Source: a virus. Taken from it: a stretch of DNA of 22,218 nucleotides. The stretch is taken from positions 1-22,218 of IMG/VR virus record IMGVR_UViG_3300037237_000037. One strand, given 5' to 3'. The position numbers were made by a program, and so were the translations under genes. The notes under the pieces are model-generated. The model was not told the origin of the DNA. It made no database searches and saw only the letters and a list, made by a program, of their open reading frames with translations. Of this stretch, positions 8,301 to 14,777 are shown piece after piece (position 1 is the stretch's first letter; every line of letters starts with the position of its first letter).

Positions 8301-8916
8301 AGCTCGTCCAGAACGTCACGTAGCCCCGCACAGGCCCTTCGTATACGGTCGTCGTCCCCGTGCTGACAATGCTGCTGATTGTTACGGGTGCGATAGTTCC
8401 GGAAACGGCTAGAGCCACGGGAGGGAACGCGAGAGATGCGACCGTGGGCACCGCGCCGGGACCATCCTGCGTTACCCTGTCAAGATTCGTTCCGTCCCAC
8501 TGGAGGGGCACTGTGGCCCCGTGGAGGGTGTCGTTGAGCGCGATGAACTCCCGCCCGAACATGGTCGCTGACTTGGCGTAGCTTCCCGGAGGCCCGGTAA
8601 AGAGCAAATTGCCGATTTCCGGGGCGTTGATCGGATCTTCCCAGTAGAGTTGCCCGTTGGAAAACAGGTACAGGTTCTTGATCGCGCCGGTGGGCGTGAC
8701 GAAGGACTTCTGATAGGTGACCGTGGTATTGGGAGGGCCGTTGGCGAGGACGCGCTCAAGGTTTGGGCGAGTCAGTACCGCGCCGGGGATGTAGGTGTTG
8801 TCCTGCTCATCTGGAGACAGACCTTCGCAGAGGTCCACTGCGGCCATTTCAGTGCACCTTCCGGCCAGCACCTCTAATGGAATCTCAATCGCGCCTTTTG
8901 TCTGGAATCCGGGCAC
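5314..8916 (-). CDS. Probable tail nozzle / tail tubular protein B-like, large beta protein (1200 aa)
   Basis: Translation starts at GTG 8916 with a strong AAGGGGG ribosome site ending five bases before it. The N-terminal 150 residues include LYLFSNGQLYWEDP and REFIALNDTLHG, propeller-like strands typical of nozzle proteins. Residues about 310-425 carry two copies of an HGL-x-P-x-x-x-VTI-x-G module (HGLQPENNVTITG, HGLIPGSTVTISG), similar to FCCH-type beta modules of phage tail proteins. Residues about 690-830 look like a carbohydrate-binding-type beta sandwich (NTPYTLRVWLKPS, ILVDEISAIYS). The C-terminal third returns to propeller-like strands (MDFGVMRETFYMLTQ, WCVNDPVERALYFGVP, LIATDNSRKWSLWNM). 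It follows the probable adaptor gene and precedes the ejection block, as nozzle genes do in podoviruses. It is longer than T7 gp12 because of the inserted beta domains. A baseplate or hub protein is a less likely alternative. Confidence 0.6.
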   Translation of the reverse strand: MPGFQTKGAIEIPLEVLAGRCTEMAAVDLCEGLSPDEQDNTYIPGAVLTRPNLERVLANGPPNTTVTYQKSFVTPTGAIKNLYLFSNGQLYWEDPINAPEIGNLLFTGPPGSYAKSATMFGREFIALNDTLHGATVPLQWDGTNLDRVTQDGPGAVPTVASLAFPPVALAVSGTIAPVTISSIVSTGTTTVYEGPVRGYVTFWTSFTVTLASAPTSLSGAVLIAGNTNGTFNQYWPILSVISPTVFVVSFLSATLQTGTGGTATVQGGTTLVRLNNQVSASTAANHNLRIGYQALMQGNGVLAIGGGIASIVIDNEQNPGLATVTTVTPHGLQPENNVTITGVNPVLVGGSGSWSAAWNGNVVTMELGSPHGLIPGSTVTISGGAGAGAVFNTQVTIESVNDPNSFSFFTIGLGTAPLTETGLAVAVAWPIPASTPDPIYFQVEECPTPTTFQVPITYADGIWTSGVVSFSWDGTFYVTSIPSATSFTYQQYGPDGTTTATGGTVTPFGQAAPGFHLMRVNFLTRQGAVLKPSPYVKFIANGGQYVQVSNIPIGPANVVARILEFTGADGAYFYYLPDPSQVDGQIVSTATQINDNTTTSVLLDFSDNSLFGGLGTSEPGNDLKQQIVLDGALGFGQYATRLITYGQRNRLQNFLNLSFDGGYLPSAPTVPAGWTLGAIPGTLSANPSLPPSSAWLITANAGAGQSGVLSQSAYEDAYGNPILTGNTPYTLRVWLKPSAIDANLNFYAVISSALASFTSTATINGAAMSVSGSFVQANFSATMPQAIPNDMLLTIYAVSTVTNRTILVDEISAIYSQTPYLDGVLFGSYGNNEEGIDGVTGKFGPVTDTRKVMDFGVMRETFYMLTQEPSGRLHETTDNGTTEPSGWTVNEAGANCGALSAFSLTKSQADDTAASGGEEWMAWASLSGARIFGGAYPDKISQEIQPDWEQINPAAALTVWCVNDPVERALYFGVPMGTATAPSKLLFMSYRQLDSAQSIANSPPFRVSFSGKLIATDNSRKWSLWNMSMNGAALMYRVAGTLSLVLGGGNGSTPAVGGFGNVYTLNPNKYTDDDYGLVSSYYYTYGFVNRGAEQQLQVGSHQKGFFGVLATVTWPAGTMLVQVAPNNPANIWPLSCERTVSQPNIDLQWGYGGMIIARGSRFFLKFSSVPLVGQTDNAYNIQMVTVALIPTRLKTRGAAQ

Positions 8917-8925
8917 TCAGCCCCC

Positions 8926-9300
8926 TTAGTACGCCGGGAACCATGCGCGGATGCGCAGAACCGCTGCCAGGAGGCCGGCAGAGTAGGCCGATGCCTCTGT
9001 GTACTCAACCAAGTTGGACCCGATGGACAGCACGCCATTCAACTGTGTCGTGCCAGGGCAGAATACGAACTGGTAGAAGGTGGGCGCGGTTCCGGCTGGA
9101 GGGTCTTCCCACACCTGGACGTTGGTCGGGAGCTGCGAAGACTTCGCCAGATCCTGAAGCTGTTGGAGGTTCAGCGTGTCGCCGTGAGTCGAAGCACCGC
9201 CGTAATTGGCGGTTAGAACGACTGTGCCATCTACGATGATTTCTCGCGCGGTCGTATCGGGGTTCTGCGGGGCCGTGATCTGTGTGATTGTCGCTGCCAT
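8926..9300 (-). CDS. Small beta-rich phage structural protein (124 aa)
   Basis: ATG at 9300 has a near-perfect AGGAGG ribosome site four bases upstream, suggesting strong translation. The protein has alternating strands (REIIVDGTVVLTANYGG, NVQVWEDPPAG, YQFVFCPGTTQLNGVLSI) and a C-terminal helix (EASAYSAGLLAAVLRIRAWF). I do not recognise a named family. It lies between the probable adaptor and the nozzle gene. A strong ribosome site and small size would suit a multicopy virion protein such as a head decoration or tail-completion subunit, but nothing in the sequence proves this. Confidence 0.6.
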   Translation of the reverse strand: MAATITQITAPQNPDTTAREIIVDGTVVLTANYGGASTHGDTLNLQQLQDLAKSSQLPTNVQVWEDPPAGTAPTFYQFVFCPGTTQLNGVLSIGSNLVEYTEASAYSAGLLAAVLRIRAWFPAY

Positions 9301-9321
9301 GATGCCTCCTGAATTACTGTA

Positions 9322-10104
9322 TCACCAAGCGTTTGCATATCCGCGCCCACTGCGGGGCTGCCTGCGCACGTTGGAACGGTTCTTGAGCCGCACATCCCGG
9401 TTGAAAATCAGCTTCGCTTCGGCTTCGGCCCTGCTTTTGAAGGTTGACGAATCCACATCGTCCCTCCCGTCGCAGGCTTCGACGCAAATGTAATCCGCCA
9501 GCGAATCGAGACACCCGACAATCGGGACCGGCTGCTGATACCACTGAACGTCTCCCTGCGTCTCGAAAAATGGGAAGAATTGCGCGAATCTGACCCGCAA
9601 ATCGACCGGAACCGTGGTCCCAGGCATGTAAATTCGGTCGTTTCTCCATTCAAAGATACCATTTCTGGGATATTTGAACGTCGCTGGCAGGCCGTCCATG
9701 ATATTGCGGATGGGTTCGCCCCAGCCAGAGTTATAGCCGGTCACGCGATCCCAAATCTTGAGCGGAAATGAGAGCTTTTGAGGGAGTGCAAAGCCCGTCC
9801 AAATCTGCGTCCCATCATAGAATCCGGTCCAGTCAATCCAGCACTGAGAAGCCGGGTCGGAGCTTCCGCAGATCGGCAACCCGGTAATTATCTCCTCGTC
9901 GATCAGTCGCGCAAAGCCGAGATTGGCGAGGAATTGCTGCATCCGCAGCCACGCGGAATTGGCCATTTGCTTTGAAAACGGCTGAGTATCTTTCAGGATG
10001 TCGCCAGAAAGCTGCTGGATTGCATCATTGAGCCGCACGCGCGCCGTATTCAGCACGCCTTCCAGCGAGTGATACGGCGCGGCATTGAGCGGCGGGAGAG
10101 GCAT
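9322..10104 (-). CDS. Probable head-tail adaptor / tail tubular protein A-like (260 aa)
   Basis: ATG at 10104 directly follows the TAA of the gene upstream; only a weak GGCGG lies before it, so translation is probably coupled. The N-terminus (residues about 13-70) is helical, with SLEGVLNTARVRLNDAIQ and SKQMANSAWLRMQQFLANLG. A beta-rich centre follows with many aromatic residues (QCWIDWTGFYDGTQIWTGF, GIFEWRNDRIYMPG), then a helical segment (SLADYICVEACDG) and a basic C-terminus. This helical-bundle plus beta layout and its position between the capsid and nozzle genes resemble podovirus adaptor proteins (T7 gp11 role: ring linking portal to nozzle). The family is not recognised with certainty. 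Confidence 0.5.
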   Translation of the reverse strand: MPLPPLNAAPYHSLEGVLNTARVRLNDAIQQLSGDILKDTQPFSKQMANSAWLRMQQFLANLGFARLIDEEIITGLPICGSSDPASQCWIDWTGFYDGTQIWTGFALPQKLSFPLKIWDRVTGYNSGWGEPIRNIMDGLPATFKYPRNGIFEWRNDRIYMPGTTVPVDLRVRFAQFFPFFETQGDVQWYQQPVPIVGCLDSLADYICVEACDGRDDVDSSTFKSRAEAEAKLIFNRDVRLKNRSNVRRQPRSGRGYANAW

Positions 10105-10950
10105 TTAGGCGACCGCCAGCGATTTCTTGATGGCTTCCTGCTGCGCTACAGCGCGCTTGTAGGCGTCCGCATCCACGATGTGACCGTTCTGGCAGGTCGC
10201 AATGCCTTCGTCTACCAGCAAGCCGCACATTTCGCACTTCACGCGTCCTTGGGGCTTCGTTCCACGCAGCCAGTCGCGGTCGGTAAGGTTCATCCACTGA
10301 GCGCAGATGTGGTGAATCTCCGGGCGGATGACTTGTTCTGCCTTCTGCGGACCTGACGCCCAGGCGCGATCGGCTTCGAGAATCATTTCGCCCATGTACT
10401 TGGCGAGCTCGGCGCGCGCCGCTTCCAATTCCTTCGCGCTCGGTTCTTTCTTGGCTGCCACAAAGCAGCCGCGGCGCACATGTGAGTTCTGCTGAGAATG
10501 TCCAATGCCCACGCCTAAAAGCTCATTGGCGAAATAGCGGCCTTCGTCCTGCAGGTTCCATGTGCATTCGTCGATCTCTTTCGGCAAAGGCTCGGCCATC
10601 AATCCAGGCAGCGGTTTCATGGCGGCGTACTCGGTGCGCGGATCGGTGACGCGGCGGTCGCCTTCTTCCCAATGGTCGGGGACGTAGACGCCAGGCGCGG
10701 CCGGTGGAGACTTCAACCGTTCCCATTCCATCGGTGCGCCAACTTCGCAGGCCGGGATGAAGTGGTAGCCAAATGATCCCATGTTCTCCCGATAGCCCCA
10801 GGGCCCGACGTTGAACACATGCACAGTGTTTTCGCGCATGATGTCCTGAATGGAGTTGTTGATGGGTGGAATCCGGCGATTCTTGCCGGTCTTGTCCTTG
10901 AGGTACTGGTTGATGCGGTTTGCCGCTTCTGACGCCGAAATCCTTGCCAT
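10105..10950 (-). CDS. Conserved phage protein with C-terminal zinc ribbon (281 aa)
   Basis: ATG at 10950 starts three bases after the upstream stop, with AGGAG inside the end of that gene. The N-terminus is a basic helix (SEAANRINQYLKDKTGKNRR). The middle includes HVFNVGPWGYREN and a glutamate-rich helix (KELEAARAELAKYMGEMI). At the C-terminus C239-x2-C242-x10-C253-x3-H257 (CEMCGLLVDEGIATCQNGH) is a plausible zinc site. The order after the major capsid gene suggests a virion-assembly or structural role. I cannot name a function; the zinc ribbon could serve folding or nucleic-acid contact. Confidence 0.6.
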   Translation of the reverse strand: MARISASEAANRINQYLKDKTGKNRRIPPINNSIQDIMRENTVHVFNVGPWGYRENMGSFGYHFIPACEVGAPMEWERLKSPPAAPGVYVPDHWEEGDRRVTDPRTEYAAMKPLPGLMAEPLPKEIDECTWNLQDEGRYFANELLGVGIGHSQQNSHVRRGCFVAAKKEPSAKELEAARAELAKYMGEMILEADRAWASGPQKAEQVIRPEIHHICAQWMNLTDRDWLRGTKPQGRVKCEMCGLLVDEGIATCQNGHIVDADAYKRAVAQQEAIKKSLAVA

Positions 10951-10953
10951 CGC

Positions 10954-11568
10954 TTACGCTCCTTGAACTTGCCGGAATCCAGGTCCGGGCAGGTTGAAAT
11001 CCTTCGCCGGCCTCAGACCTGACTTCTGCTTACCCAACATCATAAGCCCGTTGGGGTCGGGCTGGGCATCCCGCAAGCGGTATCGCTCGGATTCCTGTGT
11101 CTTTTGGGCGGTGTAGTCAATGACTTCCTGCCTCATGCGCCGTCTTTCCGCCCAACCGATATCGCGCTCCCTGATCCATTTGGCAATCAACTCTTCAACG
11201 CCGGTCGGTTCTCCGGCGAAGATGTGTCGCTCGACGTAGGTTCCGTCATAGGGATATGGCTCGTTTTGGATTGTTGTCACACAGCCGTTGGCCTGAAACT
11301 TGATGGGGTACTCTTCCGCTGTGCATCCGGTGTGCTCAAATGCGGAGATCCACGATTCCAGCACCCATTTACCCTTTGCGCCGGGGCCAGTGTAGACACG
11401 CGCAAGTCGGTATTCCTCGTTCCCATCCGGCCAGTGTCCACCGATGAGCCGCTTGACGGAATCAGCGAAGACGATGCGCCACATGGGCTGCTGATGAGGA
11501 TTCAGGCCGAACCGCGCCATTGGCGTTGGGTGATAGGTGGGAGCATCGCTGCCGACGGTCTGAATCAT
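10954..11568 (-). CDS. Phage protein of unknown function downstream of capsid gene (204 aa)
   Basis: ATG at 11568 is the first start after a hairpin that follows the capsid gene. No clear ribosome site precedes it, and the later Met17 (MARFGLNPHQQ) has none either, so the start is uncertain. Residues about 17-75 (NPHQQPMWRIVFADS, EEYRLARVY, KWVLESWISAFEHTG) look like a compact mixed domain of a type I associate with genes near capsid genes in environmental phages. The C-terminal half is a long charged helix (EELIAKWIRERDIGWAERRRMRQ) followed by a flexible basic tail. No enzyme motif is seen. A head-completion or chaperone role is possible only by context. Confidence 0.55.
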   Translation of the reverse strand: MIQTVGSDAPTYHPTPMARFGLNPHQQPMWRIVFADSVKRLIGGHWPDGNEEYRLARVYTGPGAKGKWVLESWISAFEHTGCTAEEYPIKFQANGCVTTIQNEPYPYDGTYVERHIFAGEPTGVEELIAKWIRERDIGWAERRRMRQEVIDYTAQKTQESERYRLRDAQPDPNGLMMLGKQKSGLRPAKDFNLPGPGFRQVQGA

Positions 11569-11574
11569 GGCTTT

Positions 11575-11583
11575 AAGGTAGCA
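11575..11583 (-). promoter_or_regulatory. Possible extended -10 element before the post-capsid gene
   Basis: On the minus strand TGCTACCTT follows the hairpin directly and partly fits the extended -10 pattern TGnTATAAT. The surrounding GTGCTACCTTAAAG is a near copy of a motif upstream of the terminase small-subunit gene. There is no evident -35 box and the gene starts only seven bases away. Weak on its own; listed because of the recurrence. Confidence 0.15.
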
Positions 11584-11609
11584 CGGCTCACCTGGTTAGA
11601 TGAGCCGCG
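11582..11609 (-). terminator. Hairpin after the capsid gene (terminator-like or processing stem-loop)
   Basis: Arms CGGCTCA (11584-11590) and TGAGCCG (11601-11607) form a perfect 7-bp stem. On the minus strand a U-G and a C-G pair can extend it to 9 bp with a 6-base loop. It lies 12 bases beyond the capsid stop and before the next start. No T-run follows in the direction of transcription, so it is not a classical rho-independent terminator. It may attenuate, block exonuclease or mark an RNA end so that capsid mRNA accumulates. Confidence 0.4.
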
Positions 11610-11619
11610 CCGTCATGGT

Positions 11620-12885
11620 TTATTTTCCGAAGTAGCCCTTGGGGATCGTCACGTTGTTGATGAACGCATTGATGCGCGGCATCCACGAGCCCACTTGCAC
11701 GCCCATGATCATCCAGAACATGTTTGTGGTCGCAACCGAACCATCTGCCGCGTACTGCGGGAAGGTGGTTTGGCCGTCAACCTCGTACATGTCCAGCGCC
11801 TTGGCTTCGAGACGGCCCCACTGCTTGAGGGCGAAGAAGTCGATGAGTCCCGGAATTGCGCGGGGGTTCACGACCATCTCATAGCCCGCCATTGCGGAAG
11901 GGGTCTTGCCGGCCAGCATGTCAGCGGACTCTTTGCGCTTGCCGGATCCGATGTCGATGCGCTGCACCAGAAGAGCGTTATCCTCCCATGCAGCCGCCAT
12001 ATCGACGTTGCAGTGGACGATTAGGTCGTTCTCGTCTGCGGCTTCGATTCCTTTGGCGAGGATGATCTGCGCGAGCATGGCGCGGACGGTTGCCGGGACC
12101 AGAGCGCCATTGGCCGGGATGTTGCGCGCGGAGAACTGATCAGGATAGGTCGAGCGCAGGATGTTCATAAAGTTGCCGGTGTTGCCAGCAACCTGGTAGT
12201 AGTTGCGCCCGAATAGTCCTGAGTTGGGCACGCCTGCCGAGCCGGAGACGAGCAGGTAATAGCCACCTGTGACACCACCGGGGACCGGCCCCGTAAGCCA
12301 AAGGGTTGTGTTGGTAGTGTCTACGGTCTGAATCGTCACTGTGCCGACGAAGCCAGCAGCGCCAGTCAAGGCCGAGTAGATATCGATCGGCTGTCCCGAC
12401 TGGAAGAAATCGGCATTGTTGACAACGAGGTAATTGGCCCCAGCGGTGACAACAGTGTCCAGCGTGTTTGCGCCGTCGCCTGTGCAGAGAACCGCATCCA
12501 TCATGCCCGCGAAGGTCCGGGTTACGGTCTCTTCGGTGTAGGCGACGTAATCCTTGATCGAGCGGGAATCTCCCTCAGTCGCGTAATCGGATTGCGCGGT
12601 ATAGGCGCCGCCCTGCGAGAAGTACACACAGGAGAGTTGCCCATAGACTTCCTGGGGGCCATCACCAACGCCCAGAGATCCGCCATTCGGATTGAACTGG
12701 CGAAACGCCGCGGTCGGAATCGGGGTGAATGGGATGCGCGAAGGGCGCGAGGAAACAGGCTTGATGTCCGTTCGTGCTTGGACGCGGCTCCAGAATACGG
12801 AGGAAAGGAGGAAAGTCTCTTCGAGCTTGTCCCGCAGATACTCTCGCTGGGACGCAATTGTGTTTGCATTATTGCCTGGGGGCAT
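11620..12885 (-). CDS. Major capsid protein (421 aa)
   Basis: I chose the ATG at 12885 because GAGGTG lies six bases upstream; a GTG nine bases earlier is part of that ribosome site. The N-terminal helix (SQREYLRDKLEETFLLSSVFWSRV) leads to an extended strand (RPSRIPFTP), followed by a long helix region (residues about 105-135), as in HK97-type capsid folds. Residues about 139-216 form a beta-rich insertion (VDTTNTTLWLTG, GGYYLLVSG). The C-terminal half (PATVRAMLAQIILAKGIE, DLIVHCNVDMAAAW, GYEMVVNPRAIPGLIDFF) resembles the A-domain region, and the end (NMFWMIMGVQVGSWMPRIN) a terminal strand. Position after portal and scaffold agrees. It has the longest leader in the operon and a hairpin behind it, both suiting high expression. 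I know of no closer named family. Confidence 0.85.
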   Translation of the reverse strand: MPPGNNANTIASQREYLRDKLEETFLLSSVFWSRVQARTDIKPVSSRPSRIPFTPIPTAAFRQFNPNGGSLGVGDGPQEVYGQLSCVYFSQGGAYTAQSDYATEGDSRSIKDYVAYTEETVTRTFAGMMDAVLCTGDGANTLDTVVTAGANYLVVNNADFFQSGQPIDIYSALTGAAGFVGTVTIQTVDTTNTTLWLTGPVPGGVTGGYYLLVSGSAGVPNSGLFGRNYYQVAGNTGNFMNILRSTYPDQFSARNIPANGALVPATVRAMLAQIILAKGIEAADENDLIVHCNVDMAAAWEDNALLVQRIDIGSGKRKESADMLAGKTPSAMAGYEMVVNPRAIPGLIDFFALKQWGRLEAKALDMYEVDGQTTFPQYAADGSVATTNMFWMIMGVQVGSWMPRINAFINNVTIPKGYFGK

Positions 12886-13087
12886 GGGACACACCTCAAG
12901 TGAATTTGAGTTGCTGTCGCCATTCCGCCGCCGGCCGATCGCTACGTTTTTTGGTGGGAGTCACGCGCTCCGGGCGATTCCATTGCAAACTTCGTGGAGA
13001 TACTTTCAATTGTGCTATCCGCGCTTGGCTACCGTTTAAGGAGTTCGGTTTTCCTCTTGCCTTGCGCTTCAAGCGATTACGAACCCA
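12886..13087 (-). other. Long untranslated leader of the capsid gene
   Basis: These 202 bases are the longest gene-free stretch within the operon, where other gaps are mostly under 20 bases. The only minus-strand ORF of note is a 13-codon one starting MESPGARDSH. A TTGAAA (a possible -35) lies in the middle but without a convincing -10 at the expected distance. The last bases hold the GAGGTG ribosome site. It directly follows the cold-shock gene. It may hold a promoter or a regulatory leader; I see no defined riboswitch or strong hairpin. Confidence 0.4.
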
Positions 13088-13300
13088 CTATATCACGGTC
13101 ACCGCATCTGCCTGCGGCCCTTTCTCTCCTCTGACCACCGCGAACGATACCCGTTGCCCTTCTTTGAGCGCCCGGTAGCCGTCCATATCGATGGCTGAGT
13201 GATGCACAAAAACGTCCTTGCCGCCGCGATCTGGGGCGATGAACCCATATCCCTGCGGGGCCGAAAACCACTTCACAGTTCCTTCAATCCGTTCGTCCAT
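13088..13300 (-). CDS. Cold-shock-domain protein (CspA family)
   Basis: This 70-residue protein is one complete cold-shock domain, the usual length of the CspA family, which binds single-stranded RNA and DNA and melts RNA structure. Residues 10-21 contain the RNP1-type motif [12 protein letters not shown] and residues 29-35 the RNP2-type motif DVFVHHS; the key aromatic residues Trp11, Phe12, Tyr18, Phe20, Phe31 and His33 are all present. The C-terminus ([24 protein letters not shown]) is typical too. The start ATG overlaps the previous stop (TGATG) with AAGGTGAG as ribosome site. It lies between the probable scaffold and the capsid genes, an unusual place for an RNA chaperone. It may aid late mRNA translation; that is inference. 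Confidence 0.95.
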   Translation of the reverse strand: MDERIEGTVKWFSAPQGYGFIAPDRGGKDVFVHHSAIDMDGYRALKEGQRVSFAVVRGEKGPQADAVTVI

Positions 13301-13488
13301 CAGCTCACCTTGCTGTTTTGCAGGTTAACGCAAAACGAATGAGCTTCGTTCGCATCCTTGAATCCAATGACGACCGCTGCGATTTGCCCATATTGATTTT
13401 TCGGAAATGGAATCCAGAGCCGGTCATTCTGTATGATCACTTCCGCGAAACGAAGAGAATCCACGATTTTCTGCTCAATATTTCTCAT
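13300..13488 (-). CDS. Small protein of unknown function coupled to the cold-shock gene (62 aa)
   Basis: ATG at 13488 has a good AGAGGT ribosome site and starts three bases after the scaffold stop; its own stop overlaps the cold-shock start. The protein has an N-terminal helix ([16 protein letters not shown]), strands ([26 protein letters not shown]) and a short end. It could be a small alpha/beta domain. No motif is recognised. Tight coupling to the cold-shock gene makes a joint role conceivable, but nothing shows it. Confidence 0.6.
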   Translation of the reverse strand: MRNIEQKIVDSLRFAEVIIQNDRLWIPFPKNQYGQIAAVVIGFKDANEAHSFCVNLQNSKVS

Positions 13489-13491
13489 GGC

Positions 13492-14763
13492 TTACCTCTG
13501 GTACAGAACCTTTGATCCGTCGCGCATGACGAACTTGCCGTCTCCGCCCTTTTTACCGGGGATGCGCGCTGTTGCCTGCCAATCGACTGCGTTGTGATCT
13601 GGCTTTGTGGCTGCGCGGGTGAATCCGGTAGTTGGTGCGGCCTTCGCTGCTCCCGGTGCTGCCTTGGCCGCTGGCTTTGCGGCGACCGCTCCGCCTCCAA
13701 CTCCAGCCTTGCGGAACGCCTGGGCCATAGCTTCGGGAGCCTTGGCCTTGATTGCCGCCTCCATGTGCTTGCGGTAACCGGCTTTATCCTTGGCCGCCAG
13801 AAAGCGGTCTACCTTTTCGGTGTGCCGCGGAATGGCCTTGACGAGCTTATCGAGCGCGAGGTCGTAAAGCTCTTGGATGGTGGAGATCTTCTCTTCTGGG
13901 AGTTTGCGCGTCCCGGCATTCTTGGCGAACTCCGACGCAGTTACAGAATCCAGAATCCGCGTCCGCTCGGCGCTGAACTCACGCACGGTCAGTTGCTGCT
14001 CGCGCTGGTCGATATCTGACGTGGCAGTAGGGTTTGCAGCGTTTGGCTTGGCCTCAACCTTCGGCGCCGTCTTTGCCATGCCGTTGACCCGATCCACATA
14101 GGCCGCAAGCTGTGTCCAGAGTTGCTGTACTGGCCCGCGATTCGCTTCAGGTAGAGCGGCAATCTCCCGCTGGAATAGCCGCATGGTGAGCATTACATCA
14201 TTTGCGGCCATGTCCTGCGCGAAGACTTTCGAGACGTGATAGGAGAATTGATCCGGCGCCAACTCCGCAAACTTGCTCATCACCGTTGGCGCGAGTTTGG
14301 TGAATGCTTCGGGATTACCCTTAGCGATGTCCTCGACGAACTTCGGTTCTCCGGCCTGAAAATCCGCGTCCAAGTCCTTCCAGAGTTGATTCTCAGCCTT
14401 GACCGCCTGCACCGCTTCCGAACCGCCCTCGGCCTCGTATGCCTCGATGGTCGCAAGGGCTTCCTTGACGCCGCCTGGTACCTTGGCAAGCAACGTCTGT
14501 CGATCGAACAGCGCGGCCCGCATCTCTCTTGCCAGTTTGGGATTGTCTGTCTTGATGCGGTCGAGTTCCGCGCGCGCCTTTTCCGAGAGCTTGAGTTGGC
14601 CGTTCGCGTCGGAGATGACCGGGGCCGTGTCTTCGTGGGAGACGTCACTGTCAACCTGCGTCGAATCATCGCTTGCCGAAGAATCTGCGCTGGAATCGTC
14701 TATCTGGACGTCAGTATCAACCGCGTCTACTTCTGGGGCATCTAACAGGGCTTCGTCTGCCAT
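13492..14763 (-). CDS. Probable capsid scaffolding protein (423 aa)
   Basis: ATG at 14763 lies after AAGGAG, with a spacing slightly longer than usual. The first 50 residues are strongly acidic and Ser/Asp-rich (DTDVQIDDSSADSSASDDS). Residues about 60-330 are almost wholly helical and highly charged (ARAELDRIKTDNPKLAREMR, REQQLTVREFSAERTR), as in scaffolds. A flexible Ala/Pro/Lys/Gly linker (about 350-385, AKPAAKAAPGAAKAAP) precedes a basic C-terminus (ARIPGKKGGDGKFVMRDG) that could bind capsid subunits. The place between portal and capsid genes is the usual scaffold position. No protease motif is seen here. Sequence identity to a named scaffold is not recognised; the call rests on composition and order. 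Confidence 0.7.
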   Translation of the reverse strand: MADEALLDAPEVDAVDTDVQIDDSSADSSASDDSTQVDSDVSHEDTAPVISDANGQLKLSEKARAELDRIKTDNPKLAREMRAALFDRQTLLAKVPGGVKEALATIEAYEAEGGSEAVQAVKAENQLWKDLDADFQAGEPKFVEDIAKGNPEAFTKLAPTVMSKFAELAPDQFSYHVSKVFAQDMAANDVMLTMRLFQREIAALPEANRGPVQQLWTQLAAYVDRVNGMAKTAPKVEAKPNAANPTATSDIDQREQQLTVREFSAERTRILDSVTASEFAKNAGTRKLPEEKISTIQELYDLALDKLVKAIPRHTEKVDRFLAAKDKAGYRKHMEAAIKAKAPEAMAQAFRKAGVGGGAVAAKPAAKAAPGAAKAAPTTGFTRAATKPDHNAVDWQATARIPGKKGGDGKFVMRDGSKVLYQR

Positions 14764-14777
14764 ACGCTACGTTCTCC

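Noticed and set aside
11104-12024. 306-codon plus-strand frame
   Set aside because: Antisense to the capsid and next genes, His/Arg/Cys-rich, no ribosome site; typical GC-driven shadow.
12886-12894. GTG at 12894 as capsid start
   Set aside because: It is part of the GAGGTG ribosome site that serves ATG 12885.
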